A stretch of 17,429 bases of DNA. Source: Desulfobacterales bacterium (GTDB lineage Bacteria > Desulfobacterota > Desulfobacteria > Desulfobacterales > JAUCGF01). Shown one piece after another: positions 6,055 to 14,251 of this stretch. Both the position numbers and the translations under genes were made by a program. The stretch lies in contig JAOZRC010000031.1 of the NCBI GenBank assembly GCA_029940345.1, positions 1 through 17,429 of the forward strand. The letters run 5' to 3'. The notes under the pieces are model-generated. The model was not told where the DNA came from and made no database searches. It saw nothing but the letters and a program-made list of their open reading frames with translations. Each line of letters starts with the position of its first letter. The first letter of the stretch is position 1.

Positions 6055-9000
6055 TTACTTTTTCAAGTCTGTCTCAGTGAGTTTGCCCTGACTCAGGCTT
6101 GGCCATACGGGCAGATTGGGAAGTCCTTCACTAAAAACAAACTTAATCGCAAATTTAACGGCAAATGAGGGATTAATACTCAACGGAATTTCCAGGTTTA
6201 CGAGCCAGATCATTCTTTCCGCATCCATCGCTTTGCCGTAAAGATAGATCATCTGTAATAGCGCATGATCGCCTTCGGTGACTAGCGCGGTGGCTTGAGG
6301 CATGCGGGCGGCATCCAGCCCGTGAAGCGTAACAGAGCCGTCTTCGGCACGCATATTCAGGTCGATAACCGGCTTGCCATATACGTTTATATCTTTAATA
6401 ACGCTGTCACCCAGGTTGATGCGCAGCCAGTGAAAATAGGTCCCAATCGCCCCCGGTTTCAAAGACGCCGTATATTTATGAACGCGCACCATTCCTTTTT
6501 TAAACAGGAAATTTTGCAATGCATTGCTGTCTTCATAAAATCGCATCCATTCATTATCGACCAGTTCGTTAACGATGCGTTTGGCAACCGGCGCAATATC
6601 CGCTTTGACGCCATCAGCGCCAACCTGTTGAAATCCTTCCTGAAGTTCAAAATGGTGCGCCAGTTTGTTAAGGTCTTCAAAAAATTGCAGCAGGGCGGCG
6701 TCACTTATCTGCGGGCCGTCTATTCGAAACGGAAACTTCAAGCCATAATTGGCCAGGTTATATTTTTTAAAAAACTGTTCTTTTTCATTACGGTAGGCGC
6801 CGATCAAATCTCTTTTAAACGTATCTGTAACATGGAACTCAATTTCGGTTAATTGGCGCAGAATCTCCTGGTTAACGTCCCCACGCTCCATCTCCAGCGA
6901 TTTTCTGAAACTGCTGAAACTTTGCAAATTAATCCAACTGACTTTAGGGCCGATCATCCCGGGTGACCAGGCCGAATCTCTTAATATTTGCCAGGCCGCC
7001 CCCACATCAGCCGGCATCGCCTGAATGCATTCGGCAAAATCAACCGCACCGACACGCAATTTTGGTAGAAACGAATCTTTGAGGATGATCATTTCTTTAA
7101 GTTTATTCGTAAAAGCGCGCAATTCGGGATAATGTTTGATTTCATCGCCCTCTTTGGTTAAATCCCGCAACGCTAGAGGCATGGACTCAACCCAATTTTG
7201 CAGATAGCTTTTAATGGGAGTGACCAGGGCCATGCCGTCACCTTTGCGAAATATTTCCAGTGCTTTAATTTCATACCAGGAATTGGCTGCCATGATGTCC
7301 TGCTGAAAATTGGCCCGGTTTAAAAGTTCCTCGAAATAGAGTGAATCGGTGTTCATTTTAACTCTTCTCTGAACCTCAGACCATTGACGCATCTTCGAGA
7401 TAATATCCGGGAGACTCCAAAAAGCGACAATTTTCTTCCTTCGTTCCTCCAGTTCGGCGTCCTCATCCGTTTGTGTTTCCGGCGCACCCTCAGGTGTAGC
7501 GGTTTTAATCGGTTTCGTCGCCAATTCATTGAGCGCATCCAATTGGATTGAAAGCGCGTGTTTTTCCCGACCGCAAGCTGTATTTCGAATCGGAGCCTTG
7601 AAATAGTCAAGTTTGCTCATTTGCAGCGGTAATCTTGCCGCCCAGGTTTCTAAATCAGAATGAACCCTGGCAATCAGATCATTGTAGCGTTCAGCCTGAT
7701 TAAACAATCCATAAATTTTACTGGCGATATTGAAATCCGGCGTCAAACCGATCATATCTGCGTCGAATTGTTTTACCAACAGGTCGGCCAACCAGGTTTG
7801 CGACGGGTATTCCATCAACATATTGATTTCAGACGCTAAACGTTTGATCGGTATCACCACTCTCTCGGTATAATCTGTGATGACTTCACGTTTATCTTTT
7901 GCAAGTTGGGTTTCCAGGACATCCATATCACGGCTGCTTTCCAGCAGCCGGTCATAAAATGCATTCACATCAATCCACCTGACGTTATTATACCGGCCCG
8001 TCTGCATCAATTGGTCAATATTCTGGCATTCGGTTAACACCTGATTCAAATATTCCCGAAACTTGGAATAGGCCGTGGTCAACTCCGCTTTTGAAGTTGC
8101 TTCGGTGGGCAGGGCTAATTTTAACAGACCTTCGTAATTGTCTTCGATTGCTTGCAAATGGAGCGCCAGTTTCAGCCACCATTGGGCTTCCGCAAGATTC
8201 TTGCTGGGGCCGTATAGATATTCCAGGCTGGGACGCAAGTAAATTCGAGCGGTTTCTGACGCATGCCGAATAATTTCATCCGCCGATGCGCTCACCATCG
8301 GTCGACTGCGACCGCCTTCATCTAAATAGATGTTGAACTGTTCCTCATACTGATACTTACTTTTACGGGGCACTTGCAGAAAATTGAGAAAAGGGAGTAT
8401 ATTGACAGAGCGGTTCAAACCAAAGCTGGGATTGCGCCAATTGATATATTCATCAAGCGCTTCGGCAAACAGGTTAAACCGAGGGTCCCCTTTGTCGCGC
8501 AAGCCTTGCCACCGGTTAAGGCGGTCTTCCGTTTTTAAAATAATGTTTTGCAGGGTGGTTTCCTGAAAAATGCTTCGATGAATAACCCCTAGTTCATTGT
8601 TCAGCGTTTCAAAACGACCCATCCCTAAAATTCGAGCGATAGCCCCTTTTTGGTTTAACCGTTTACGGTCGGAACTCAGTCGAATGCACAAGCCTAACTT
8701 ATCAGCATTTTTAACTTTTTGCTGCAATACATCCTCGGCGGCGTGAACATCGGCTTCCAGCTTTTGCACTTCTAACTCAGAATTTTGGGCGACATTAAAT
8801 AGGGAGTAAGCGCCCACTACAATCAGGGCGGCCACAATCAGGGCACCGATTATTTTGATTTTGAGGTTTTTTCGGAATATGGACCGCGGGCGACGGATCA
8901 GTCCTGATTCCATAAAGACTTTACGCGTGAAGATATCTTTTATAAATAGCGGTTTCTTAGAAATATCGGCAGCGACCGCCTCGGTGACCGCTTCAAGCAC

Positions 9001-10332
9001 ATTATCCGGTAAATAGCGCTTATGGTGGAGGGTACTCAACTGGCCGGTTTCATTGCCGCTGGTGAAATAGAACCCGCGAAACAGGGCCGGTTCGGCAAAG
9101 CGATTTTCCGTAAATAAGACATTGATGTAATCTCCCAAAGGCTCAGCCAGGGATGCGAATTCATCCGGAAACATGGCCGCCCGATTCGCAATTTCCGGCG
9201 CCACATCACCGCTGATACGCATCAAACGTTGCTTTTTCAAATCAGAAGTAAGCGCATCAAACGCCTCTGAAAACATATAGCCGCCGAAAGCGGCATCAGG
9301 CGGATACGGGTTTGACCATCCCCAAATTTGTTCCCGGGCTTCGCGCGCCAATCCGCAAAAATAATCGGAAAAGCCGATAATCCGTTCCATCTGAACGACA
9401 ATCAGATACACAGGCACGCGTACCTTTAAAAACGTTTGAATATAATTGATGCGACGTTGAATCATCTGAGCCTTGGTTTTCCGTATTTCGGCGGAATCAT
9501 TGGCCAACTCAGAAGCGGATGTCAGCACAAGCATGCCATTAATCGGGCAGCGTCGTCTTTTCTGGGCGATCAGGTTTAAAAAAACTTCCCATTCGACTTT
9601 TTCCGCACCGCTTTCAGAAGGTGTGTCCGTTCGCCCGGTTGTATCGATAAAGATCGCATCATTGGTAAAGATCCATCGATCCAATATATTCTGCCCATAC
9701 ATCAATGCGTTGGTTTCCGGTGTGTCGGGGATTGTCATGGCAGCACTGTCCAACATCGTCAGGGCAGCACTGTCCGGCCCTCCGCCAATCAGATACAACG
9801 GCAATTCATATACACCCACTGACGAGGATTTCAGGAATGCCAGGACGTGTTCCCAACGCCCTTCAAAGCCTTCACGAAGGCGTACCATCTCAGCTTGGCC
9901 TAATAATTCCTCCTGCTTTTTAATTCGTCTTAATTCAACGAAATAGCGCACCAGTCTGATGAGCACATAGATCAGGAGGATTCCGGTCAATACGGCTAAC
10001 AAAATCAGACAGTAGAGATTCAAATTCAAAGCATAGCGCCAGACATTGACTTTATGTGGCATAAAAAAATAGACCAGAGCCGCGGCAACGGCAATCAGGA
10101 TCAGCCAGCGCAACGGCCTGAAAACGCGAAGCAAGGATTTGACGCGAAATCCCATTTTAGGGCCGGCAATTTTAACGCTTTGGGCTTCCGCTGAAATTTT
10201 AGGGGCTTGCGGAATTTTAGGCGTTTTAGGGGCTTTAGGCATTTTAGGCGCTTTGGGGGCTTTGGGCATTTTGGGGACTTTTGGTACTTTGGGCATTTTA
10301 GGCGCTTTGGGTGTCTTAAAAATAGAAGGCAT
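6055..10332 (-). CDS. tssM: T6SS inner-membrane core protein TssM (IcmF family)
   Basis: TssM spans the inner membrane and, with TssL and TssJ, forms the T6SS membrane complex. This 1425-residue copy starts with a Lys/Pro-rich tail (7-45), then two transmembrane helices (about 76-90 and 106-125) and the cytoplasmic NTPase-like domain. The Walker A equivalent is GGGPDSAA (183-190): the loop Gly and the Lys/Thr of GxxxxGK(S/T) are absent. The Walker B-like IFIDTTGR (227-234) is kept. A third helix lies near 493-513 (IIGALIVAALIVVGAYSLF), followed by the large helical periplasmic IcmF region and a C-terminal beta-rich part. Somewhat longer than common TssM (about 1100-1300). An in-frame TAA stands three codons before the ATG, so the start cannot move upstream, yet no Shine-Dalgarno is visible. 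Confidence 0.95.
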   Translation of the reverse strand: MPSIFKTPKAPKMPKVPKVPKMPKAPKAPKMPKAPKTPKIPQAPKISAEAQSVKIAGPKMGFRVKSLLRVFRPLRWLILIAVAAALVYFFMPHKVNVWRYALNLNLYCLILLAVLTGILLIYVLIRLVRYFVELRRIKKQEELLGQAEMVRLREGFEGRWEHVLAFLKSSSVGVYELPLYLIGGGPDSAALTMLDSAAMTIPDTPETNALMYGQNILDRWIFTNDAIFIDTTGRTDTPSESGAEKVEWEVFLNLIAQKRRRCPINGMLVLTSASELANDSAEIRKTKAQMIQRRINYIQTFLKVRVPVYLIVVQMERIIGFSDYFCGLAREAREQIWGWSNPYPPDAAFGGYMFSEAFDALTSDLKKQRLMRISGDVAPEIANRAAMFPDEFASLAEPLGDYINVLFTENRFAEPALFRGFYFTSGNETGQLSTLHHKRYLPDNVLEAVTEAVAADISKKPLFIKDIFTRKVFMESGLIRRPRSIFRKNLKIKIIGALIVAALIVVGAYSLFNVAQNSELEVQKLEADVHAAEDVLQQKVKNADKLGLCIRLSSDRKRLNQKGAIARILGMGRFETLNNELGVIHRSIFQETTLQNIILKTEDRLNRWQGLRDKGDPRFNLFAEALDEYINWRNPSFGLNRSVNILPFLNFLQVPRKSKYQYEEQFNIYLDEGGRSRPMVSASADEIIRHASETARIYLRPSLEYLYGPSKNLAEAQWWLKLALHLQAIEDNYEGLLKLALPTEATSKAELTTAYSKFREYLNQVLTECQNIDQLMQTGRYNNVRWIDVNAFYDRLLESSRDMDVLETQLAKDKREVITDYTERVVIPIKRLASEINMLMEYPSQTWLADLLVKQFDADMIGLTPDFNIASKIYGLFNQAERYNDLIARVHSDLETWAARLPLQMSKLDYFKAPIRNTACGREKHALSIQLDALNELATKPIKTATPEGAPETQTDEDAELEERRKKIVAFWSLPDIISKMRQWSEVQRRVKMNTDSLYFEELLNRANFQQDIMAANSWYEIKALEIFRKGDGMALVTPIKSYLQNWVESMPLALRDLTKEGDEIKHYPELRAFTNKLKEMIILKDSFLPKLRVGAVDFAECIQAMPADVGAAWQILRDSAWSPGMIGPKVSWINLQSFSSFRKSLEMERGDVNQEILRQLTEIEFHVTDTFKRDLIGAYRNEKEQFFKKYNLANYGLKFPFRIDGPQISDAALLQFFEDLNKLAHHFELQEGFQQVGADGVKADIAPVAKRIVNELVDNEWMRFYEDSNALQNFLFKKGMVRVHKYTASLKPGAIGTYFHWLRINLGDSVIKDINVYGKPVIDLNMRAEDGSVTLHGLDAARMPQATALVTEGDHALLQMIYLYGKAMDAERMIWLVNLEIPLSINPSFAVKFAIKFVFSEGLPNLPVWPSLSQGKLTETDLKK
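10198..10314 (-). repeat. Thirteen xPK tripeptide repeats coding the TssM N-terminal tail
   Basis: Codons for residues 7-45 of TssM form thirteen units of Ala/Met/Val/Thr/Ile-Pro-Lys (one has Gln for Lys), visible as an imperfect 9-bp DNA repeat. The segment is strongly basic and must be cytoplasmic and extended. Such slippage-prone DNA may vary in unit number. Gly/Leu-rich open frames on the opposite strand here are mirror images of this repeat. Confidence 0.9.
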
Positions 10333-10411
10333 CGTTTGTTATCTACACACCGTCAGTTGAAGTCAGTTTATATTCAAGGGAACAAAGTTAACTATTTGGC
10401 ATCCTTATTCA

Positions 10412-10463
10412 GAGTGCAAGCTTCAGTTTGTGGAACTACTGACGCAAGCTGAAACTTGCACTC
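10412..10463. repeat. Imperfect 21-bp inverted repeat between tssL and tssM
   Basis: The arm gagtgcaagcttcagtttgtg (10412-10432, 21 nt) pairs with 10443-10463 with three mismatches around a 10-nt loop. It lies in the 169-bp gap 10333-10501, 38 bp past the tssL stop. The sequence ggcatcctt at 10398 resembles the terminus of the family 1 elements, so this may be a decayed mobile element. The hairpin could reduce read-through from tssL to tssM or shape mRNA processing. Confidence 0.6.
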
Positions 10464-10501
10464 CTCTTCTGAAAATGAGTAAGTTATTTCGTCCCCGACC
10501 C

Positions 10502-11737
10502 TTAATACGTATTGGTGACAAAGACTTTCGCTTTTTCTTTTTTGGAAAATTCAGCCGCTGCCGCTCTGGCCTGATCAATTTCACCCACATTGAAATGCCC
10601 CATACGAACCAGCCACCAGGTTCTTCCATCCGGTCGCTTATCTTCCACCAGGTAAGGCGCATAACCTTTGGCTTGATACTTTCTAATTTGCGCTTCGGAG
10701 ATTCTTTTCGAAAAACCGGTGCTGATTTGAATCGTGTAACCGGTGGCAATGTCCGCTTTGTCTTCAACGGCCCGATCACGAACCTGGCCCGCAACCGGTT
10801 TCAGATGAGAACGATTATCATCTTGAACATCCGCCGCCTGTCTTTCACCATTTGAAATTGCTGATGTGTCGGCATCAGACCGCCGTTTTTTTATAGCTTT
10901 AACCGGTCCGGGAAGTGATTGGCCCGAAATTTTTAAATTGGCCGAAGTGAGAAGCTGGTCATCCGCCAACGCATTGAGTGCGGGATCGGATGGTTGGTGG
11001 GGTTCCCTGATGGGTCTGGCTAAAACCTCGGCAGGTGTGCTTGGAGACGGCAATCGGCCGATATTCAGGCGAGTGGCGGCCCGATTACGAACTTTATTAA
11101 TCGTTGATGTATAATGATGCCAAATAATGAAGCGGTCCAGTACGACATAAAGCCCTATAAGCATGGCGATGATAAAAATAATATGATGCCATTTTAAGAT
11201 CGCGGACAGTTTATGGAACTTGCGTCCCCTGGTTATAGCATACGCACGCGGGGCCAGTTTGGTGTCAGCGGCCTCGGTTGTCGGAGAACATTTATCAAGC
11301 AAGTCCTGTTTTGTCTGCCGTAATTCTTCAGCATCCGGATCATAACGCCCCCTGAAGCCCAACGCCAGGCAGTTGTAAAAAATAGCGGCAACCTCAGGAT
11401 CATCCATTACAAGGTCTTCACACAAATCAAAAAAGCGATCACCGCCGACCTCGGTTTCAAAAAAGCGCAATTCAAGCAGATCGCGCTCCCATTCAACCGC
11501 ATTCATCCATTCCGAATTCAATATCACCTCATCCGCGAAAACTACCAGTGCATATTTCACCTGGTTGTAACCGGAAGCCAGAGATGGGTTTTGACGAATT
11601 TTAACATCCTGAACATGGAAAATCTGCTGCAAATCTTTTTGCACTCTCTCCAAAGACAAGGTGACGCCCGCGTCTACACGCCAGCGAAACGTCGTCAGAT
11701 AGATAAACAGATCATTAACAACATCATAAAGATTCAT
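10502..11737 (-). CDS. tssL: T6SS inner-membrane protein TssL (DotU family) with C-terminal SPOR domain
   Basis: TssL is the DotU-family member of the T6SS membrane complex; its cytoplasmic domain meets the baseplate (TssK). Residues 1-180 show the DotU signature: VKYALVVFADEVIL (60-73), GGDRFF (98-103) and YNCLALGFRGRY (121-132). One transmembrane helix follows (about 184-204), then a Pro/Ala-rich periplasmic linker and a SPOR-type domain (about 333-411: YTIQISTGFS, WWLVRMGHFN, A..F..K..AKVFV). SPOR domains bind peptidoglycan, generally denuded glycan strands, so this is an extended TssL with its own cell-wall anchor. At 411 residues it is well above the roughly 220-260 of a simple TssL. It begins 11 bp past the tssK stop, so it is translated from the same mRNA. 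The ribosome binding site is weak (GAGAGA). Confidence 0.95.
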   Translation of the reverse strand: MNLYDVVNDLFIYLTTFRWRVDAGVTLSLERVQKDLQQIFHVQDVKIRQNPSLASGYNQVKYALVVFADEVILNSEWMNAVEWERDLLELRFFETEVGGDRFFDLCEDLVMDDPEVAAIFYNCLALGFRGRYDPDAEELRQTKQDLLDKCSPTTEAADTKLAPRAYAITRGRKFHKLSAILKWHHIIFIIAMLIGLYVVLDRFIIWHHYTSTINKVRNRAATRLNIGRLPSPSTPAEVLARPIREPHQPSDPALNALADDQLLTSANLKISGQSLPGPVKAIKKRRSDADTSAISNGERQAADVQDDNRSHLKPVAGQVRDRAVEDKADIATGYTIQISTGFSKRISEAQIRKYQAKGYAPYLVEDKRPDGRTWWLVRMGHFNVGEIDQARAAAAEFSKKEKAKVFVTNTY

Positions 11738-11748
11738 AGCTTTGTCTC

Positions 11749-13092
11749 TCAGACCACATACAGCACAAAGGAATAGTTCGGATCAGTCGGCCCCACCAGT
11801 GCAATAACCTTTTCCTGCTCGATGCTTTTCCAAAAAGAACCTTCCATGTTGATCTGAAAATAGTAAGTTCCGGTTCTCTCCGGCAGAGACGCTGGCACAC
11901 GACGCAAACGCTTCATCCTGATTCCGCCCAGGCGTTTTTGGGTGACCGCGTTAACATCCTGGGGCGCACACAGTTTCAAACGACTGATATTACGATCCAG
12001 CCGGGCAAGATTATCTTCACCACTGACACCGGTAAACAGTAATTTACTTCCGCTGACCCACTCCTGCTCAAGATCGACTTCCAACCGATCATTGCGATGT
12101 TGAAACGAACGTTGGAAAAAGGTGCTTGTGCCGATCCGATCCAACAAGCTGTTAATGATATCGACAATTTTCAAAAAACAGTCGCCAAGATCATCATGCA
12201 TATAGTCAGGCAATGACGCCACGTTGCGTTTGCCTCTGAACACCGCAAGCGTCGATGCCAACCGCAGCAGCTCAAGATAAATCGTGTATGGATGAAGATA
12301 AGGCGTTTTGCACATCTGGTTCAGGCTGGCGACAAATCCGTTGGTGGCCAACATTTTAATAATCGCTTCCTGCCCACGGGGCATTCCCAGGAGGTCAGTG
12401 AATTCCCGGTCGGCAAAAGCTCGCACCAGGGCCCCATTGGCCATGGTCAGACCGTTCATAATATCTTCACATAACGCCAGTAATGGCGGCCATGCACGAA
12501 TATCAAGAACCGGCGGAATATAGTCGGCGTCCGGCACCACCATATCGCCGGAAGGGGAAAATTTTATACGCGCCACTCGGATTTTGTCATAGCCAGTGAT
12601 TTCTTCCGTTCCCCAGAATAAACGTCCCTGGAAGCGCTTTATTTGAATGGGGCGGGAATTGGTGCCTGTATTTTCATCTGCCATTTCGGTTTCATCGACA
12701 CGATAACATCGTTTGGAAGAGCCTTCCTCATCTTCCAGTCCAGCCGTGTTCGGTGTGTCCGCTCGCCAGGCCGGAATCCCAATATAAATATCCAGAAATT
12801 CAGCCGAACCTTCGGCCGCATTTTCAAATGAACGCGAGTCCAAATCCAAATTGCCAGGCATACTTAGTTGAATGCCATTTTTGAGGATTACCTGGCAGGA
12901 GCGCACTTCAAAAAGGTTATTTTTAATCGCCGCCGTATCAATTTCAAGGTGTTTAAACCCCCAGTTATACGGCGCCAAATGATCGGTGCTCTGCCGCAGT
13001 TTGGTGTCCAGATTACGGCCGGCAAACTGAAAGTGCTGGGGCAGCATAAACATACCTTCGGACCAAAGCACTTCGCGGAATTCTTTTTCCAT
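11749..13092 (-). CDS. tssK: T6SS baseplate protein TssK
   Basis: TssK connects the baseplate wedges to the TssL/TssM membrane complex. The 447-residue length is normal for the family. The N-terminal signature WSEGMFMLPQHFQ (10-22) is typical, followed by the shell-domain motif PYNWGFKHLEID (41-52). A helical middle part contains an LP-rich linker and LxxLAxxL-type helices, and the C-terminal head domain ends SFVLYVV. AAGGA stands about ten bases before the ATG. The gene starts 53 bp from the family 2 element at 13146, which may separate it from the upstream gene or supply its promoter. tssL follows by 11 bp. Confidence 0.96.
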   Translation of the reverse strand: MEKEFREVLWSEGMFMLPQHFQFAGRNLDTKLRQSTDHLAPYNWGFKHLEIDTAAIKNNLFEVRSCQVILKNGIQLSMPGNLDLDSRSFENAAEGSAEFLDIYIGIPAWRADTPNTAGLEDEEGSSKRCYRVDETEMADENTGTNSRPIQIKRFQGRLFWGTEEITGYDKIRVARIKFSPSGDMVVPDADYIPPVLDIRAWPPLLALCEDIMNGLTMANGALVRAFADREFTDLLGMPRGQEAIIKMLATNGFVASLNQMCKTPYLHPYTIYLELLRLASTLAVFRGKRNVASLPDYMHDDLGDCFLKIVDIINSLLDRIGTSTFFQRSFQHRNDRLEVDLEQEWVSGSKLLFTGVSGEDNLARLDRNISRLKLCAPQDVNAVTQKRLGGIRMKRLRRVPASLPERTGTYYFQINMEGSFWKSIEQEKVIALVGPTDPNYSFVLYVV

Positions 13093-13145
13093 CAGATATC
13101 ATCCTTTGCTGGTTGGCTGTCTCTTTTATAATTAGTTAAATTTTG

Positions 13146-13367
13146 CGACCTGTGTAGTTGAAAATTTCGTAGGGTGGGCACCGCCGGAAACCAAATCTGG
13201 TATATTGCACCAATCTTTGTCGGCGATGCCCACCGTTTACTAAAAAACCGGTGGGCAAAGGCCGTTTCCTTTAACAAAGTGCGTCGCCTTGCCTACTCAT
13301 CGGAAATAAACTAGGTGAGTGCTAAAACGTTGCCCACCCTACAATTAACACCAACCGCACAGATCGA
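13146..13367. mobile_element. MITE-like element, family 2, copy E
   Basis: This is an inverted relative of the element at 5047-5324. It opens with acctgtgtagttg and closes with the near-complement caaccgcacagat. Inside are gtagggtgggcaccgccgga (13169-13188), tcggcgatgcccaccgttt and accggtgggcaaaggc, in the same order as in the reverse complement of copy D. No protein is encoded. It occupies nearly all of the 277-bp gap 13093-13369 and ends 2 bp past the stop codon of the 257-residue gene, while its other end is 53 bp from the tssK start. Confidence 0.65.
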
Positions 13368-13369
13368 AA

Positions 13370-14143
13370 TTATTGCAACTGCAATACATATAGTTCAGCT
13401 TCATCGCTTTCAGACAGTGGCCCTAAAATGACTGATTCCGGTTCGCCTTTAACCCGTATATAGTAAGATGAATCAGCTTCCAGGCGATTTTTGACAGCCC
13501 AGGCGATATATTCCTTGCCTTTCAAATCAATTTTCAACCCTTTCATGGGATATTCCACTACTGCTTTGTCAGGCAGCTTCCCGGATGGTCCTACGCCATG
13601 CGCGTTGATTTCGGCGCCATGAACTCCAAACAGGACACCTTCCCAGGCGCTATCAGCCGGACCGACTTCAAACCACTGGCCCAGTTGGGGAAGGGCATAG
13701 ATATCTGCACGATATTCGGCCGCAATTTTTTTGGATGGTGTATGCATCTTGGCCACCACTTTCGCTCCCAACGCCGGATTATCCGCATTCAAAATCACAG
13801 CACCCTGTAAAGGTGTGGGCAGGTCATCCGCCTGGGGAAGCTGGCCTTGATGCACCAGTAGAATCGGAAAGCCATGTCCCCGGACACCCTGAACGGAAAG
13901 GGTTAACATGGCCAGGCCGTAGCGCACTGACGCTTCGGCCAGATTTTTATCATCAGAAAGAATCATCCATAGGGCGGTGTCAGCATCCGTAAGCTGACTG
14001 CGCGTTCCCAGCCAAGCCATCTTTTCCAAATCATCCACCCAAAAATGGCCGTTGGCGTCCAACGCGTAGGTTTGTAACTTGGCCATAAACTTTTGAACCT
14101 TTTTGGGGTCATGCTCCAAAGAAGTGATCCATATTTTTTTCAT
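13370..14143 (-). CDS. Unassigned soluble protein between the PAAR-like module and tssK
   Basis: I do not recognise this 257-residue family. The start is firm: AAGGAGT lies eight bases before the ATG. No signal peptide or membrane helix is seen, so it is cytoplasmic. The first half alternates hydrophobic strand-like and helical segments (KIWITSLEHD, TALWMILSDDKNLAEASVRYG, FPILLVHQG), suggesting an alpha/beta fold. The second half is beta-like, with DSAWEGVLFGVHGAEI near 164-179 and a C-terminal YYIRVKGE stretch. Its place directly before tssK, on the same strand, suggests a T6SS accessory role such as an adaptor, assembly factor or regulator, but this is guilt by association only. Being cytoplasmic fits effector loading or immunity less clearly than a regulatory role. 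Confidence 0.85.
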   Translation of the reverse strand: MKKIWITSLEHDPKKVQKFMAKLQTYALDANGHFWVDDLEKMAWLGTRSQLTDADTALWMILSDDKNLAEASVRYGLAMLTLSVQGVRGHGFPILLVHQGQLPQADDLPTPLQGAVILNADNPALGAKVVAKMHTPSKKIAAEYRADIYALPQLGQWFEVGPADSAWEGVLFGVHGAEINAHGVGPSGKLPDKAVVEYPMKGLKIDLKGKEYIAWAVKNRLEADSSYYIRVKGEPESVILGPLSESDEAELYVLQLQ

Positions 14144-14184
14144 ACGCTATTACTCCTTATTAATATGCATTGCTATATCAGGTA

Positions 14185-14228
14185 ATTTGAAATTTTGAAG
14201 TTTTATCATTGTGATTTATTTGAAATTT
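14185..14228. repeat. AT-rich direct repeats in the gap before the 257-residue gene
   Basis: The palindromic 11-mer atttgaaattt occurs at 14185-14195 and 14218-14228, 33 bp apart, in the very AT-rich 108-bp gap 14144-14251. Related ttgaag and ttggaattt fragments lie around. This could be UP-element-like DNA near a promoter for the downstream gene, or simple low-complexity filler. Confidence 0.4.
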
Positions 14229-14251
14229 AGTATTTGATTTTTGGAATTTTT

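Noticed and set aside
10139..10452. Plus-strand open frames rich in Gly/Leu/Ile or Phe/Arg/Gly repeats
   Set aside because: They are exact antisense mirrors of the xPK repeat codons at the start of tssM; no ribosome binding site and no independent support.
13370..14143. TIR- or SLOG-like defence domain in the 257-residue protein
   Set aside because: The strand-helix pattern is only vaguely similar and no catalytic Glu or nucleotide-binding motif could be located.
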